Assembly: GCF_032854445.1 (NCBI RefSeq)
Contig: NC_088301.1
Span: 10,538,281-10,602,280 of the forward strand
DNA from: Liolophura sinensis
Taxonomy: Eukaryota > Mollusca > Polyplacophora > Chitonida > Chitonidae
Reading direction: 5' to 3'
DNA length: 64,000 nt
Positions 23,593-35,790 of the stretch are shown here, one piece after another (positions within the stretch are counted from its first letter, which is position 1; every line of letters begins with the position of its first letter). Made by a program: the position numbers and the translations under genes. The notes beneath the pieces are model-generated. The model made no database searches, was not told the origin of the DNA, and was given only the letters and a program-made list of their open reading frames with translations.

Positions 23593-26403
23593 AATATCCG
23601 TTGAACACATTTTTTTAGGTAAACTGTATCTTACAGAAATCGATGTTTTTTTTATCAAAGATTTATAAACGATATATGCTGGGGTTTTATTAAAAAATAA
23701 TTAATGGCATTAATATAGGTAAATCTCCACATCCATTGCATTGCTGACAAATAGCTACAGGCAATTCCTTTTTAAAATTGCACTATTATGTATAGGTTTA
23801 ATAACACTGAATCTAACATATTGGCCGTCGTGGAGGAGGGAAAACTTTGTGATGTTCAGTTAACCTTTTCTAAAGTTTTCGAAATATAACACTTAACAAA
23901 ATGTTCAGAAAATATTGTAATCTATCTTTTGTCAAAGTATAACTTTTACTTGTGCTCCGTATTATAAATGGTGAAAAACCCTGTAACATTCGGCTCAGTA
24001 ACATTTAAGAAGATGGAAATCACAATTTACAGCATCTCAAGTCTTTTTTAACATTTATAGAAAATGTATATAATTTAACATTTGCGTTTTAGCAAAATGT
24101 ATAAAAAAAACATGATTATTACTCTAAAAGTTAAACGTAATATGTGTATATCAGGATTCTGTGATTCAGCTATATGTACTCACATCCCTTAACATAATCA
24201 AAAACAATTATATACATAAAGTCTTTAATGAACTAGAAGAGACGGTTTAAGAGATGAAGGGTTTCTGATTATAGGTCATATGTGGTATAGTTATATTTTC
24301 ACATTTTAATGCTAATGATTCGACTGAACCCTGATGTCAGGAAGATTGTTGTGTAGAGATTTCCCGGCCCTAGCCTTTCTCCCACCCATAAACCTGACCG
24401 CCTTCCTATGTGACAATGAGGGGTCGGGGTTTCGCCTCAAGACAGCTGACAAGTATGAATTCATTTTTAAACCATTGGGGAAATTACCTGCACTCGAAAG
24501 TAAAACTTTGTAAGAAATTTTAAACAACAGTTGCCAAGACTGATGCAGTATCGATAGAGTATTACAAACGCAAGCAATATTCATCAAAACATATATATGT
24601 TGACAATTGTGTTTATTTATTAATTGTTGATTTCATGGTAAATTCTTTTAAGCCGTAGTCAAGATTGTTTCATTGATGCAGAGGTTGTCAATTTTATGGG
24701 TGGGGAAATCTGATCAAGGCCACCGCACAAATGTAAGGTACCCGGCAAATCTCCTTACTAAAAGCTCCAGTCGGGATTAAAGCGTTAATGGGAATATTAA
24801 AAACCGTTATATAATACACTTTTATAACAGTATATTTTTACCTCGTTAAATAGACGCCAGAAATTCGCTAGGCTGTAATCATATAGAGGCCCCTCACAGG
24901 TATATAACTTGGCATCGGGATGAAGAATCTAAGGGAGAAAGGAACTAAGCCTTAGGGTAACCTCGAGAGTGTGACCAGAGGAAGACTTACCGGGAACATG
25001 CTGCTGGTGGCCTTTGCGTCAAAGGAGGCTGGCTGGGTGATCAATAGGCGTCCAGCTTCACCGCTCGGTGCTGCCAAAGTCCGCGGGGCCCGGCCGCTCC
25101 ACTAACCCTACTGCCGCCGGCACATCACTATATGCCCGTCATCGGGGCTTTTGCTTTTGACGTCCCTGTCCGCCGAGTCCTCGAAAGGCTGATAACACGG
25201 ATCTTACCAGAACGGGACGGGTCTTAGCTTTTTTCTACCCGATTTAAGACCTGAGTGTTTAACGATTCCTCCCCCACTCCCCCCAAAACTTCTATTCCAC
25301 CACCTGACAAGCGTCTGTCTGTATATTATTTCTATAATCTATAATCGTTCAAACAAGAGAGGGACAAAAAAGGATGTGTATATATTTAATCACGTCAACA
25401 GAAAGAAAGGAAAAGATAAACACAAGCATGTTGTGTAGGGGATGGAGGGGGCGTGTCTTTGTACAGCTGTCTTAGGGAGGTATTACTACACCAGTGAGTG
25501 TGAGTTATCACTTATACCAGTAAATCACTCACATAAATCACTCACGCGTAGTTTCTCATGTTTTTTGTTGTTGTTGTTGATTTGGGTTTTTTTTGTTTTG
25601 TTTTTTTGTGAGAAAACCCACCATATACTACAAAACTGTCAAAATGAGCAAATGTCTTCTGTGTACCTGTATTATATGCCAAGTACGAATCTGTTTACAT
25701 GAAATACCATCAGTCCAATGGCTTGTAGTTCAAAGGATCATAACCGTTCCAAAGTCACGTTAAAAATGCGCCAGTTTATTTCTTATATGTAGAATGTATC
25801 ACTTATGGTATGAGTAAATACTGGGTGAGTTTCTTTCTATTATATCTTTTTGGGGATGGACAGTATTTATAAAATTTATAAAAGTGGGCTCCTTTTGAAA
25901 GTATGAAGTGTCACCACATATGTGCTTAACTGGAGTAACAATTTGTGATTCTTTCTTACATTGCGTTGACTTAACATTTACAAATACTAAAATTGGAATA
26001 AGTGGAAGGATGTGCAAACGATGTATTCAGACGTTTATTTTGATTTATTTATCAAGTTTTTAATATATGAATGAAATTCATTCTTCTCAAGGCTGTTTGA
26101 CTGAAACAATGGTTGTCTAGTTGACTCTGGGTATAAAGAAAACGCTGCAAATGTATAGCCACAGCAGTTCCATTGGTACGCTGTATGGGCTGATTTGCAA
26201 AACTATTTTGAAATCGACGGTATAATTCTTGTTTGTGAAATGCTCATTTTTCATCACTCGTTTTTCTTTGTTTATAACAACTGTTGATTTATGTCTTGCT
26301 TTTTTTTAGACAAGAAATAAATCGGCAGTTGTTTTCCACAAAGAAACTCCGTCACCTTCTATATGCCTCATATAAAAACTCGTTTTTCATGTCGGTAAAC
26401 CTA
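23593..26403. other. AT-rich sequence with one GC-rich island
   Basis: No gene was supported. A family 2 SINE-like piece (ccacccataaacctgaccgc) lies at 24345-24430. The interval 24940-25210 is markedly GC- and CpG-rich compared with its flanks and could be a regulatory island, but no exon borders it. Confidence 0.4.
24345..24430 (+). mobile_element. family 2 SINE-like fragment
   Basis: The stretch tttcccggccctagcctttc followed by tcccacccataaacctgaccgcc aligns by eye with the SINE body (cccggtttcctcccacc...gaccgcc). The minus-strand ORF over it (24312-24587) is therefore likely non-genic. Confidence 0.4.
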
Positions 26404-26428
26404 AGTATATATATATATATATATACAG

Positions 26429-26536
26429 TGTTTTACGCTGTATTTAAGAATATTTCACTGATACGACTGCGGTCAGCATTATAGAGGGAGGGGCAGAGCC
26501 CCGGGGGGAACCCACTTTCATCCAGAGATTGCCGGG
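26429..26536 (-). mobile_element. family 1 SINE fragment
   Basis: The complement of the family 3' end (tgttttacgctgtatttaag, aatatttcactgatacgact) and part of the body up to a pyrimidine/purine-rich block are present; the tRNA head is missing. It begins next to an (AT)n run at 26404-26426. Confidence 0.8.
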
Positions 26537-26703
26537 TTTGATTGAATTAAGTATTTTATGAACAGCAAGGGAGACATTGATGCGTGGAAAACAATTTAAA
26601 TGTACTGACCTATCTACATCATAAGTATTTGATTCAAAATTAATAGTTTGTTGAATCTCCATCAGATTCCAGCAACACTAAATTAGTAAATAAATGCATA
26701 TAC

Positions 26704-27477
26704 TCACTGTAAGTGGTCACAATTTCGGAGTTTTGTTCCATCTTTGTGTCTATGCAATTCCGGCGAATCATGGGTCAGATAAGCATCAATGTGTTTAGAT
26801 TTACCAGCTACAGCGAATGATTCCTCTAAGCCTACTTTCATGCGTTCAGCCACACTTTGTAACGCTTCGTTGATATGGTTCTTATTTACCGTTCTATAAA
26901 TATATGCCAATTTGATAGACAGAGCTTTTTTCTACAGTATAGACAAATTTTGTCTGAGTTTCAGACGTTGTCAGTTCAGATTTAATAGTCTTCGTATGTT
27001 CAGGCCCAGGGTGTTATCCATCCTGCATTCTCCACATACAGCCATCACAAAGTACTGAACATTAGCTATGGTGTCACAGTATTTCCACTTTACAGAATGT
27101 CCATCCGATTGTAATTTCGAGGAGTGACATTACGCATAATCATTATATGTGAGACTCGACGCCATGCATTTTCGCAAACCAGTGTCCACATCAAATTTCA
27201 GAATTTCTCTTCGTGTAAAATTGGCCCTTGGTACTTATCTGAACAGAAGTATACTTAAAGTACCAACGAGACACATCTATACAAGTTTTGACTCTCTGAT
27301 TCGCGTTTCGTGTCTACAAGTTCATTCTTCCTTTAATCGTTGATACAGTTGGTATTATCGTTGGTGCAGTTGGTATTATCCGAATGTGCTTGGGGAACTG
27401 ACCGTTACGACTGCATACGTTCGAAATCGGCTTTGCGAACATTTGTTCTGAACGTTCTTGTTTTTCGGACAAGCCAT
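26704..27477 (-). pseudogene. decayed protein-coding sequence, unknown family
   Basis: On the minus strand a coding-like frame begins at an ATG in good context (aaaATGG, 27475-27477) with MACPKNKNVQNKCSQSRF, and protein-like sequence continues to 26704, but only by changing frame several times. Fragments include RVKTCIDVSRWYFKYTSVQI (about 27.2-27.3 kb), a segment with an in-frame TAA at 27130-27132 and then SVKWKYCDTIANVQYFVMAV, and the longest intact piece (207 nt, 26704-26910) containing HINEALQSVAERMKVGLEES. One frame change falls on a run of six A (26926-26931). It has no introns between pieces, suggesting a retrocopy or a remnant of a mobile or viral gene, but no family was recognised. 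An alternative is a multi-exon gene: 26708-26893 has ttatag acceptor and GTGAGT donor borders. A decayed gene is favoured. Confidence 0.5.
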
Positions 27478-27510
27478 TTTAATGACAAAATTCCCAATTT
27501 TCTTCTCACA

Positions 27511-29860
27511 CTTTATAAATACCGAAAGATTTCACCATATTCATTGGATGTACGGGTATATAGATATTCTTTCATTTTGTTTTGCTTATTTCTTTATATT
27601 TTTGAACATTTGAATCGATAACACTTGTTTTGAAACTGAAATATAACATAAAACTAAATGTATTTAAATCTATTAAATTGGTTGTTTGGGTCATTCACCA
27701 TTTATATTTACCTCTTATAGACAAAGGTTTTATAAATAAATTTTTATCATACCGTTAGTTATTCCCTTTTGAATGACTATTGTCATTTTCTTTCTGCATG
27801 TGTCCGTGGAAAAATGAGTTATTTGTAAGGTTAATAATATTTAGTAATACGTTATGTATTATGACATAATAGTTATATACTGAGTGTCAGTTGTCTTTGT
27901 CGCCGATAGATTTCATTTGTTTATTTATTTGTTAATTTATTTATTTATTTATTCATTTATTACCTATCGTCTCTACATCATAGATATAAAGTCCACTATG
28001 CACTACGTAGTAGGAAATCCTTGTGAATTTGTTAATTTTCCCACGTTGGAGATAGGAGACAAAAAGTCTTCGACGAGATTCGAGCCGCGTTACTCCCACC
28101 ACTAAAGGCTCATAAGTGTATGTCACAGATTTGAAATACGATTGGTTAATACAGCGTCAGTCAAGTGGCCTGGCGACATCCCCCATGTGAAGATTTCCTG
28201 ATCAGTACTCAGACTGCGAAATACAAGACACTCTTTACTTTTAAACAATTCCATCTGATGTAGAGATAAGTATCTGTAGATATTTGTAAAAGATAGAAAG
28301 ATCCGTATATGGGAAACATTGTGGTGACTGGTTTTGACAGGACGTGTGAAGATTTCCTAAGAATAAAATGCGGGGACATTTCATTCCAGAGGTAGAGAGG
28401 TGGTCGTATGGTGGGGTTGGGCCTGGAGAGCGGGGGGTAAATATAGGACAACAGTCACCAGGCAATCGTATTCTCGCGAGAACTTCTATAAACGAGTTTA
28501 AGATAGATCTCGCGCGCAGATACGAGCCAGCAATTTTGAAGATCGACAATAAAAAAAATTGCAATCCTGATTTCCAGGTGCCATTAGAATTGCACATAGA
28601 GCAGATTTAAAGTGAGCGATATATCAACGAAAGAAAGCAAATGTTATTTACACGAAATACTCCAATCTTGGAGTGTCACCTGGTTGTTTGACAACCATAA
28701 TATAATCACATGTTTCTGCCTAAAGAAGTTAGGCAGAAACAAAATTGATAGTGTGTATCTTATGTGATATCTCGACGTAGGCCTGACGAAGGAAGTAGGG
28801 ATAATTCTATTTTAGAACGAGTCTCGCAATGGAGTCTGCGAGAGACAGTTTCGAACAAGCGACATGGCCAAGACTGTGCACACCAGTTGGTTAGTAGACT
28901 CCCTTGGCAGAACATTGTGAATGACCGTTATAGAGATGTGACGGCTTTGTTGCCGTGGTTGCAAATTTAAACCTGTAATGATTCATGGTAGCGTTATTAT
29001 TACTTCATGACATGTAGACAAGGCTTCATTGGATATCCAGCGTGTATAAATAGTGCAGTATCTTTGCCTTTTTGTCAGCTGTTAATATGAAGTGTCAGAT
29101 TCAAAATTCAGGCCACCAACTAACCGACTGAAGTGTCCAAAGTTACATTGACCAAGGCCTGTTTCTGTATTAGAAATACAAGCAAGTGTCTGCAAAACGA
29201 CCAATAAACAAACAAACAAACAAACAAACAAACAGTCAAACAAAAATGAGTTTACTGAAAGGTGAAGTAAGTAACAGTCTACTGGAATGCCAGATGCAGA
29301 GGTGTACATGTTTTCAGCATTAATTTCTGTACGTAGTCTGTTGCACTGTAAGATGAAATGTTACCCAAATTCTAACTCGCAATAACACCGAGTTCCTAAT
29401 TCCGATTATCAGTATGACAGGTTAACTTTTTCAGGTTTATGGGGTTATAAAATATAGCCATTTCCCTTTTCAAGAGCTTTTTAGTAAGTTTTAATTTTAA
29501 TTTTTAATGTTTAAGGCCGTAATAGCGCATATACTACAATGTACCTATATGACTAGGTTAACGGTGAGCTTTTTTTTTATCTGTATAGGATAACATCATT
29601 GTTGAGTTAAAACCTGTTTTCGGTTGTTGCCATTTTTGTGGTGGCTTCTTATGGTTGGCTTGTTGTGGAATACTTGTTGGCTAATTTGTAAGTTTGGCGC
29701 TGTAAATGATGTAAGCAAAAGGCATTTGAAGTGCTCTAATTATAAAAGACGCCTAAATTATAAAAGAGTTCCAATTTTTTGTGGAATCTCATGGAAAGTA
29801 TGCTTGAAATGGCTGTGATGATTTGCACGACGGATTTTTTATTGAAATTCGAAATCCACC
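27511..29860. other. mixed sequence, no gene supported
   Basis: A TTTA-rich stretch lies at 27912-27960, followed by a B-box-like element on the minus strand (complement of gagattcgagccgcg near 28075), possibly another tRNA-derived SINE. Open frames at 28368-28610 and 28764-28970 read moderately like protein but lack splice support. An (AAAC)n run lies at 29206-29235. Confidence 0.35.
28681..28741. other. two adjacent hairpins
   Basis: The sequence tggttgt-ttg-acaacca (28681-28697) forms a 7-bp stem, and tgtttctgcctaa-agaag-ttaggcagaaaca (28711-28741) forms a perfect 13-bp stem with a five-base loop. They are not followed by T-runs and no RNA family was recognised. Confidence 0.7.
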
Positions 29861-29864
29861 GGAA

Positions 29865-30310
29865 TGGTCGTAAAAATTTGTTGGCTCAATCGTGGTTTGC
29901 TAGATGAGGTCTGTTGCTTGATGCTTGAGATCTGTTGGCTTATTTGTCGCTTAGTCGGTGAGGTCTATTGCTTAATGCTTGAGATTTGTTAGCTTAATCG
30001 CGGTTTGTTAGATGGAGCCTGAGCTTGATGCTTGAGATCCTAACTAATGCGATAAGGCCTTTTGCTTGATCGTGGCTCTCTTGGTGAGGTGTATTGATGG
30101 ATGCTTGAGATTTGGTGGCTCACTCAATGAGATCAATGACTTGACTCATGAGGTGGGTGGGTGGGTGGTGGTGGGGGGGGGGGGGGGTCTTGACCCTACC
30201 TGACGCAATGAGATCTATTGCTTGATTATGGCTCAGTGGGTGAGGTCTATTGCTTAATGCTTGAGGTTTGTTGGTTTAATCGTGGCTTATTGATTGAGAT
30301 CTATGACTTG
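29865..30310. repeat. degenerate repeats related to the 22-bp array
   Basis: Irregular copies of gaggtctattgcttgatgct and tgagatttgttggcttaatc fill the interval. A G-rich segment (gtgggtgggtgggtggtggt then a G-run, 30152-30187) lies inside and has quadruplex potential on the plus strand. Confidence 0.8.
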
Positions 30311-31045
30311 ATCTTTGAGGTCTCAGGGGTTGAGGTTGGCTGTCTTATTCGTTGAGGTTGGCTGTCTTGCTCGTCAAGATTTGCTGTCTTACTCATTCAG
30401 GTTGGCGTTCTTACTCATTGAGGTTGGCTGTCTTACTCATTGAGGATGGCTATCTTACTCGTTCAGGTTGGCTGTCTTACTCGTTCAGGTTGACTATCTT
30501 AATCGTTGAGGCTGGCTGTCTTACTCATTGAGGGTTGGATGTCTTACTCATTGAGGTTGGCTGTCTTACTCATTGAAGTTGGCTGTCTTACTCATTGAGG
30601 ATGGCTATCTTACTCGTTCAGGTTGGCTGTCTTACTCGTTCAGGTTGACTATCTTAATCGTTGAGGCTGGCTGTCTTACTTATTGAGGTTGGCTGTCTTA
30701 CTCATTGAGGTTGGCTGTCTTACTCATTGAGGTTGGCTGTCTTACTCATTGAGGCTGGCTGTCTTACTCATTGAGGCTGGCTGTCTTACTCATTGAGGTT
30801 GGCTGTCTTACTCATTGAGGTTGCCTGTCTTACTCATTGAATTTGGCCATCTTACTCGTTCAGGTTGGCTGCCTTACTCATTGAGGTTGGCTGTCTTACT
30901 CATTGAAGTTGGCTATCTTACTAGTTCAGGTTGGCTGCCTTACTCGTTCAGGTTGACTATCTTAATCGTTGAGGCTGGCTGTCTTATTCGTTCAGGTTGG
31001 CTGTCTTACTCGTTCAGGTTGGCAGTCTCATTCGTTGAGGTTTGA
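30311..31045. repeat. 22-bp minisatellite, about 32 copies
   Basis: The unit is ttactcattgaggttggctgtc (22 bp) with variants in ttactcgttcagg. Three units make 66 bp, so 22-residue open repeats appear in places (30815-31045); these are by-products. Diverged units with ttgttggcttacttgctgtt continue to about 31310. Confidence 0.95.
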
Positions 31046-31310
31046 TGCACTGTTAAATTTTGCTAGCACGCTCTTTGTGCTCCTTGAATTGGCAGTTGAA
31101 GTTTGTTGGCTTACTTGCTGTTGCCCTGTTGGCTTGTTTGTTGAGGTTTGCTGGCGTATACGTTGAGGTTTGTTGGCTTACTTGCTGTTGCTCGGTTGGC
31201 TTTATTGTCGAGGTTTGATGACATATCCACTGAGGTTTGTTGGCTTGCTAGCTGTTGGTGTGTTGACTTTATTCTTGAGGTTTGATGGCTTATCCAACTC
31301 GCTTGTCCAC
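31046..31310. repeat. degenerate continuation of the 22-bp array
   Basis: Repeats of gaggtttgttggcttacttg and ctgttg with longer spacing are seen. The similarity to the 22-bp unit is in gaggtt and ggct. Confidence 0.75.
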
Positions 31311-31749
31311 AAGCAGTTGTTTATGCGTTTCTGTTTTTGGTACCGGTAATTCACTTGTACTGTTTAGTTTCTTTTTGCTCTGCCTTTGTTGGTGGTGGGT
31401 GAGTTCAAGGGAATTTGCATTTTGTTTAATATTTTTGGCTTCGACAAGTAAACTCCGTTCAATACTTTGGTCTTACGTGGATAACTAAGATTCTGGGCTG
31501 GATTTAAGATAAACTTATTTTTCGTTTTTTTTTTTATTCATACTGGTCACTTCTGCTAGGTTGTCTTTTAATGTGTTTTTTTTATGCCTTTTGTGCATAG
31601 CAAGGCGGCTTGCTGTCTCCCTTGGTCCGTTATTCCTATGTAGAGCATTAATAAATTTGCCAGTATGTCCCTACATCAGCCAATAAATCATTCAACCAAA
31701 TTATCAGTCTATAAGAAACCAATCATTAAAATTACTTATACGTATGTAG

Positions 31750-32041
31750 ATGTAAATCTGCCGTTTGCGACCTGCTTCCAGACACTGTGCATGTGAAGTT
31801 AAAACGATTGAGGCTGGTTGCTTGCCAAAACCCAGCTTTAGCTGATAGCGCTGTATTAGAGTCTATAACAACAATCGCTTGTCGTCTTCAAAAACAAACT
31901 GATTTACACGAGGTTGTATTTCAGTGGACTGAGGACGGCTTGACAGCGCAATCTTCGCTCAAAGTGGCAGCTGAACATCCGCTGGGGGCTCATTTGCTCA
32001 AGTGTCTCCATGAGACACTTTTAGTGGAAATAGAAAAGTGA
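31750..32041 (+). CDS. candidate terminal coding exon, unknown protein
   Basis: After an atgtag acceptor at 31744-31749, one frame is open for 96 codons to TGA at 32039-32041. It contains KSAVCDLLPDTVHVKLKR, then ESITTIACRLQKQTDLHEVV, and ends CLHETLLVEIEK. Composition is protein-like throughout: alternating hydrophobic and polar residues, few rare residues, and higher GC than the AT-rich flank at 31680-31750. The frame lacks an ATG near its start, so it would be an internal or last exon, entering with one base of a split codon. The acceptor has only a weak pyrimidine tract. Upstream lies the 22-bp array, so a preceding exon would be beyond 29.8 kb or unrecognised. A decayed retrogene is the alternative. 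No family was recognised. Confidence 0.4.
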
Positions 32042-33496
32042 ATAGCCGAGTACTGCTTAACGGCTTCCTGCCTTAAAGAGTCTCGTTGAACTTTGGCTAC
32101 AAATTATACACCGATATTCGGAAGCCCCCATGTCCCAATTTTAGATGACCAGCCTTGTGGAATAGGGAGGGGGAACTTGTGAACATAGTGCATGGGTAAG
32201 GGGATAGATGCGAATTAACCTTCACGTGTATTAAAGTTATCAAGCCGTCGATCGTTTACTTCAATCATCTATAAATAATAAATAGTACAATGCATTGGGC
32301 AATCAATTCAGTCAGTGTTTTGAAACTTCGAACTTTCCTTACACGAACTGTATACATGTGAATATAAAAGCGGGCAAGAGTTTCTGAGGTATGTTTTCAC
32401 GGATGCATCAAGTCAAGTTGAGAAGATGAGGCATTTTTTAAATTTTTATGCCACATATGTGAAAACGACATAGATGGAGTTAATAATCAGAATTCTTGTA
32501 GTGAAACGTATGGTGTCCTGCAGTATATTTGAACAGATTATGGCAAACAACCTAAAATAGAATTAATAAGTCCAAACAAATCAATAAATACGCTGTAAAA
32601 AAGAACAATAGCCGACAAATAAATAAATAGATAAACAAAATGATGAAATATATACACTACATAAGTATACAGTATCATAGAATTGATCAGTTATAGCAAA
32701 TAATGAATGAATCTATTTGCGCATTGGTTGAAACAACGGTTATAATAAAGATAGGCGTACAGTATTTTTTCATTTTTTAAAATCAAACACTGGCTAGGGG
32801 AAAACTTAGGAAAATACTGATAAATCGTTTGAAGTTTATGTCATAATTCTTGAAATAAATTAGACTTTAGTACTATTCGTCATCTCGAAAATATATTGAT
32901 GTATATCCCCAGTTTATGTTTAGGCAAGAACTTAAAGCGTACGTGAATGAAGTTCACCCAATTACGTATGACTCTAGAGTGAAGGCGTATGCGTACTAAA
33001 AAAGTACGTGCTTGCACTCTCACACTTAATTAATTTTTGACTTGTTATTCACCATGCTATTACATAAATACACTTAATTTGGTGAGAAATGAAGGTGCGG
33101 AGCCTTGTGTTCGCTGTTGTCTTTCACAAACGTGAAGTGGTCTGCATCTTATCCCTTAACTGGGAATTTCACCCGATGTGAGTCTGTGACCTCACTGGCC
33201 AGGACAATTTGTTGAGAAGAACTCCTAAGTTACATGAGCCAGCAAGGACCCAGTTAACAAAGGTGCCATAGCTCTGTGTGAAAAAGATTGTGGATATCCA
33301 TGTTTAAAGTTTAAATTTTTTAAATTTTAAATTCCGTATGTATTATAGAAAAAACCCTTCATGAAGGTTTCATTAAGCAGTTCATTTGCATTTGTAAATA
33401 CCTTTGCTAATATTCGTATATATAAGTATTATTTGTAGCAGATGATACCATTTTGCCCCTATTCCGACATCCCGTCTGTGACAATTAAACTATTAT
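32042..33496. other. AT-rich sequence, nothing recognised
   Basis: No repeats, exons or RNA genes were seen by eye. Confidence 0.4.
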
Positions 33497-33600
33497 TTGG
33501 CAGGTACAACTGGTTTACTCATTACTTTGAAGGCCATAAAATTGACCGCCATCGTTAAGCCTCAAATAGATAATTAAATAAGGAAATAAATACAAAATCC
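33497..33600 (+). mobile_element. family 2 SINE-like fragment
   Basis: The piece aaattgaccgccatcgttaa followed by an AT-rich tail (ataaggaaataaat) resembles the 20.1-kb and 51.4-kb fragments. Confidence 0.35.
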
Positions 33601-33727
33601 CACCCTCAACGTGAATTGTTTCAAAAAATAAAAAAAGAAAAGAAAAAAATAAAGAGTTTATCTGCACGACATGCAATTTTTGCATTATAGCGTCATATCG
33701 CCTTACATACATTTCAGGGCAGGTCTT

Positions 33728-34017
33728 CCTTTATTTATCTTATTTATTTATTTATTTATTTATTTATTTCATAGGTATTTTACGCCCTACTCAAGAATAT
33801 TTTACTTATACAAAGGCGGCCAGCACCATGTTGGGAGGAAATCGGGGAGAGCCCAGGGGAAAACCACACCTATCGGTAGGTTGCTGGAAGATCCTCTCAC
33901 GTACGGCCGGAGAGGAAGCCAGCTGGACTTAACTCACAGCGACAGTATTGGTGAGAGGCTCCTGGGTCATTGCGCCACGCTGGCATGCTAAACAACCTCG
34001 GTCACGGAGGCCCCGAC
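33728..34017 (-). mobile_element. full-length family 1 SINE with 8-bp TSD
   Basis: In plus orientation the (ttta)n tail comes first, then tattttacgccctactcaag, the body, and the complement of the tRNA-like head ending ctcggtcacggaggccccga. It is bounded by caggtctt at 33720-33727 and 34018-34025. Tail length (about 40 bp) and good conservation suggest a relatively young insertion. The overlapping ORF 33671-33991 is a by-product. Confidence 0.93.
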
Positions 34018-34025
34018 CAGGTCTT

Positions 34026-35422
34026 ACTAGATGCCTCTATAATATGTTGCAAACAGTTTTGTTTTAAATTTAACTTGAACAACATGGGTCTTCATACGGT
34101 GACCGGGAATTAGCAGTAATGTTCAGGTGAATGCATTAAAATGTGTCATCATGTTAAAGTATAGAATCACGCACAGCCTAATTCAGGGTACATGACGTTT
34201 CAAAGTGGATCTTCAGTCGACTATACAGTATTACGTCGAACGACCTATGATGTAAATTATCAGGATAAAAATGATAAATTGTTTTTTCTCTCTCGCCTTT
34301 TTATTCAATGACAGCACCCTGTCATTTAAAGACAATAAAAAAAGTCAGAATATTAGTTATCATAAAATAAGGAACAGAAACCCATTCAGTGATGAAGTTG
34401 GTTGCTCTTCTCAACATATAGTGTCACGACAATGTACAATTCACCATGCGCTTCGTTACTTGGAAGAGTACGTATAAACAGCCACATGTTGCTTGACAGC
34501 CACGTGTTGTGTACTTTAAGAGTATAGTAAAGTAGCATTTTAAGGGACATTCCATAATTGCAAATAACCCTCATCAATTTTTTATTTGTAAACAACCTGC
34601 TCAAGGCCTTTTGCATACTTGGCCATGCTTTGCAAACTGCAAGTTGACTGTATAGAGCTAACTCTATAACAATATGGAGCCCTTGGTTGTTTAACGATAG
34701 ACAATTACCGGAGTGGACATCATCTCTCTTAATCTGCTGGTCAGTTTGGACAAAACGGTCAGCGCTAGTCGTAGCTTGTTCTGACAAGACTTTCTCATTT
34801 CTGTAATTACCAATAACCGTGTTATTGGCCCAGGCAAGTGGCTGGCTCATTTCATTTTGGCATGTCTCGTGTTGACCGCGGATCTGGTCAGTGTTATAAG
34901 ACAAACCGAGCGGGATATATACGGGAATAGAATTACAACCGACAATACCCATAAACCTTATCGGCTCAACTCTACACGCAGTTAATGTACTCCGATATCG
35001 TAATAATACCGGGCTAAGCCGGGCTAACTAATGTCAGTCGTATATCCCTCAGTCCCAGTCATTGTAAGAGGCACGACCCTCGGTCCATCTCACAGTCTTT
35101 ACTAAACACTCTCCGAATCTCTACCGTTCGCGACAGCTGCCAATCAGCTTATTAAGCAAAATTAATCTCATACGTTATAGTAACACTGATGGATTATCGA
35201 TAATCAGAAGAATAATAATGCAGATTATGTAAATATTATACCGTATACAGACATGAATCGAACTTATCAAAACAGCCGTGAATTATATCAGCCGTTTTAA
35301 TTGGTAAATTAAAACTTCTTTATAGATCGTGTCAAATTTTAGCTAAGAAAAGTTCATGTATGCTTGTGTACAGTTTTACAATCCCCATGGCCATAGATTC
35401 TCAAAGGTTTTAAGGCCTATTA
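34026..35422. other. mixed sequence with one long minus ORF
   Basis: The longest non-repeat ORF of the window lies here on the minus strand (34386-34952, 188 codons, true ATG). Its 5' half is of balanced composition (for example QTDQQIKRDDVHSGNCLSLN) and GC-rich, its 3' half is not convincing. There is no domain, no signal peptide and no splice or poly(A) context. It could be chance or a remnant exon. The direct repeat gccgggctaa-type sequence near 35010-35028 is minor. Confidence 0.25.
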
Positions 35423-35790
35423 TTTTTGCTACTTTTCATGCATGCTGTCATTAATTAAGGACTACTACTTTTCCAATTTCCATGCCTGATGTCTCTAAGA
35501 CTTACTCTACTTTTGCTACTTTTCATGCATGCTGTCATTAATTAAGGACTACTACTTTTCCAATTTCCATGCCTGATGTCTCTAAGACTTACTCTACTTT
35601 TGCTACTTTTCATGCATGCTGTCATTAATTAAGGACTACTACTTTTCCAATTTCCATGCCTGATGTCTCTAAGACTTACTCTACTTTTGCTACTTTTCAT
35701 GCGTGCTGTCATTAATTAAGGACTACTACTTTTCCAATTTCCATGCCTGATGTCTCTAAGACTTACTCTACTTTTGCTACTTTTCATGCA
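35423..35790. repeat. 87-bp tandem repeat, four near-identical copies
   Basis: The unit runs from tttgctacttttcatgcatg through ctgtcattaattaaggacta and the middle block to cttactctac. catgc(a/g)tgctgtc recurs at 35437, 35524, 35611, 35698 and 35785, exactly 87 bp apart. Copies differ at about one base, so the amplification is recent. Two diverged partial units continue to about 35900. Confidence 0.97.

Noticed and set aside
24312-24587. Minus ORF ending in a basic tail, considered as a terminal exon
   Set aside because: Its basic part overlaps a SINE-like body fragment on the plus strand.
34386-34952. 188-codon minus ORF with true ATG
   Set aside because: Not called as a gene: no domain, splice or poly(A) context, and one such frame is expected by chance in 64 kb; noted in the region entry.
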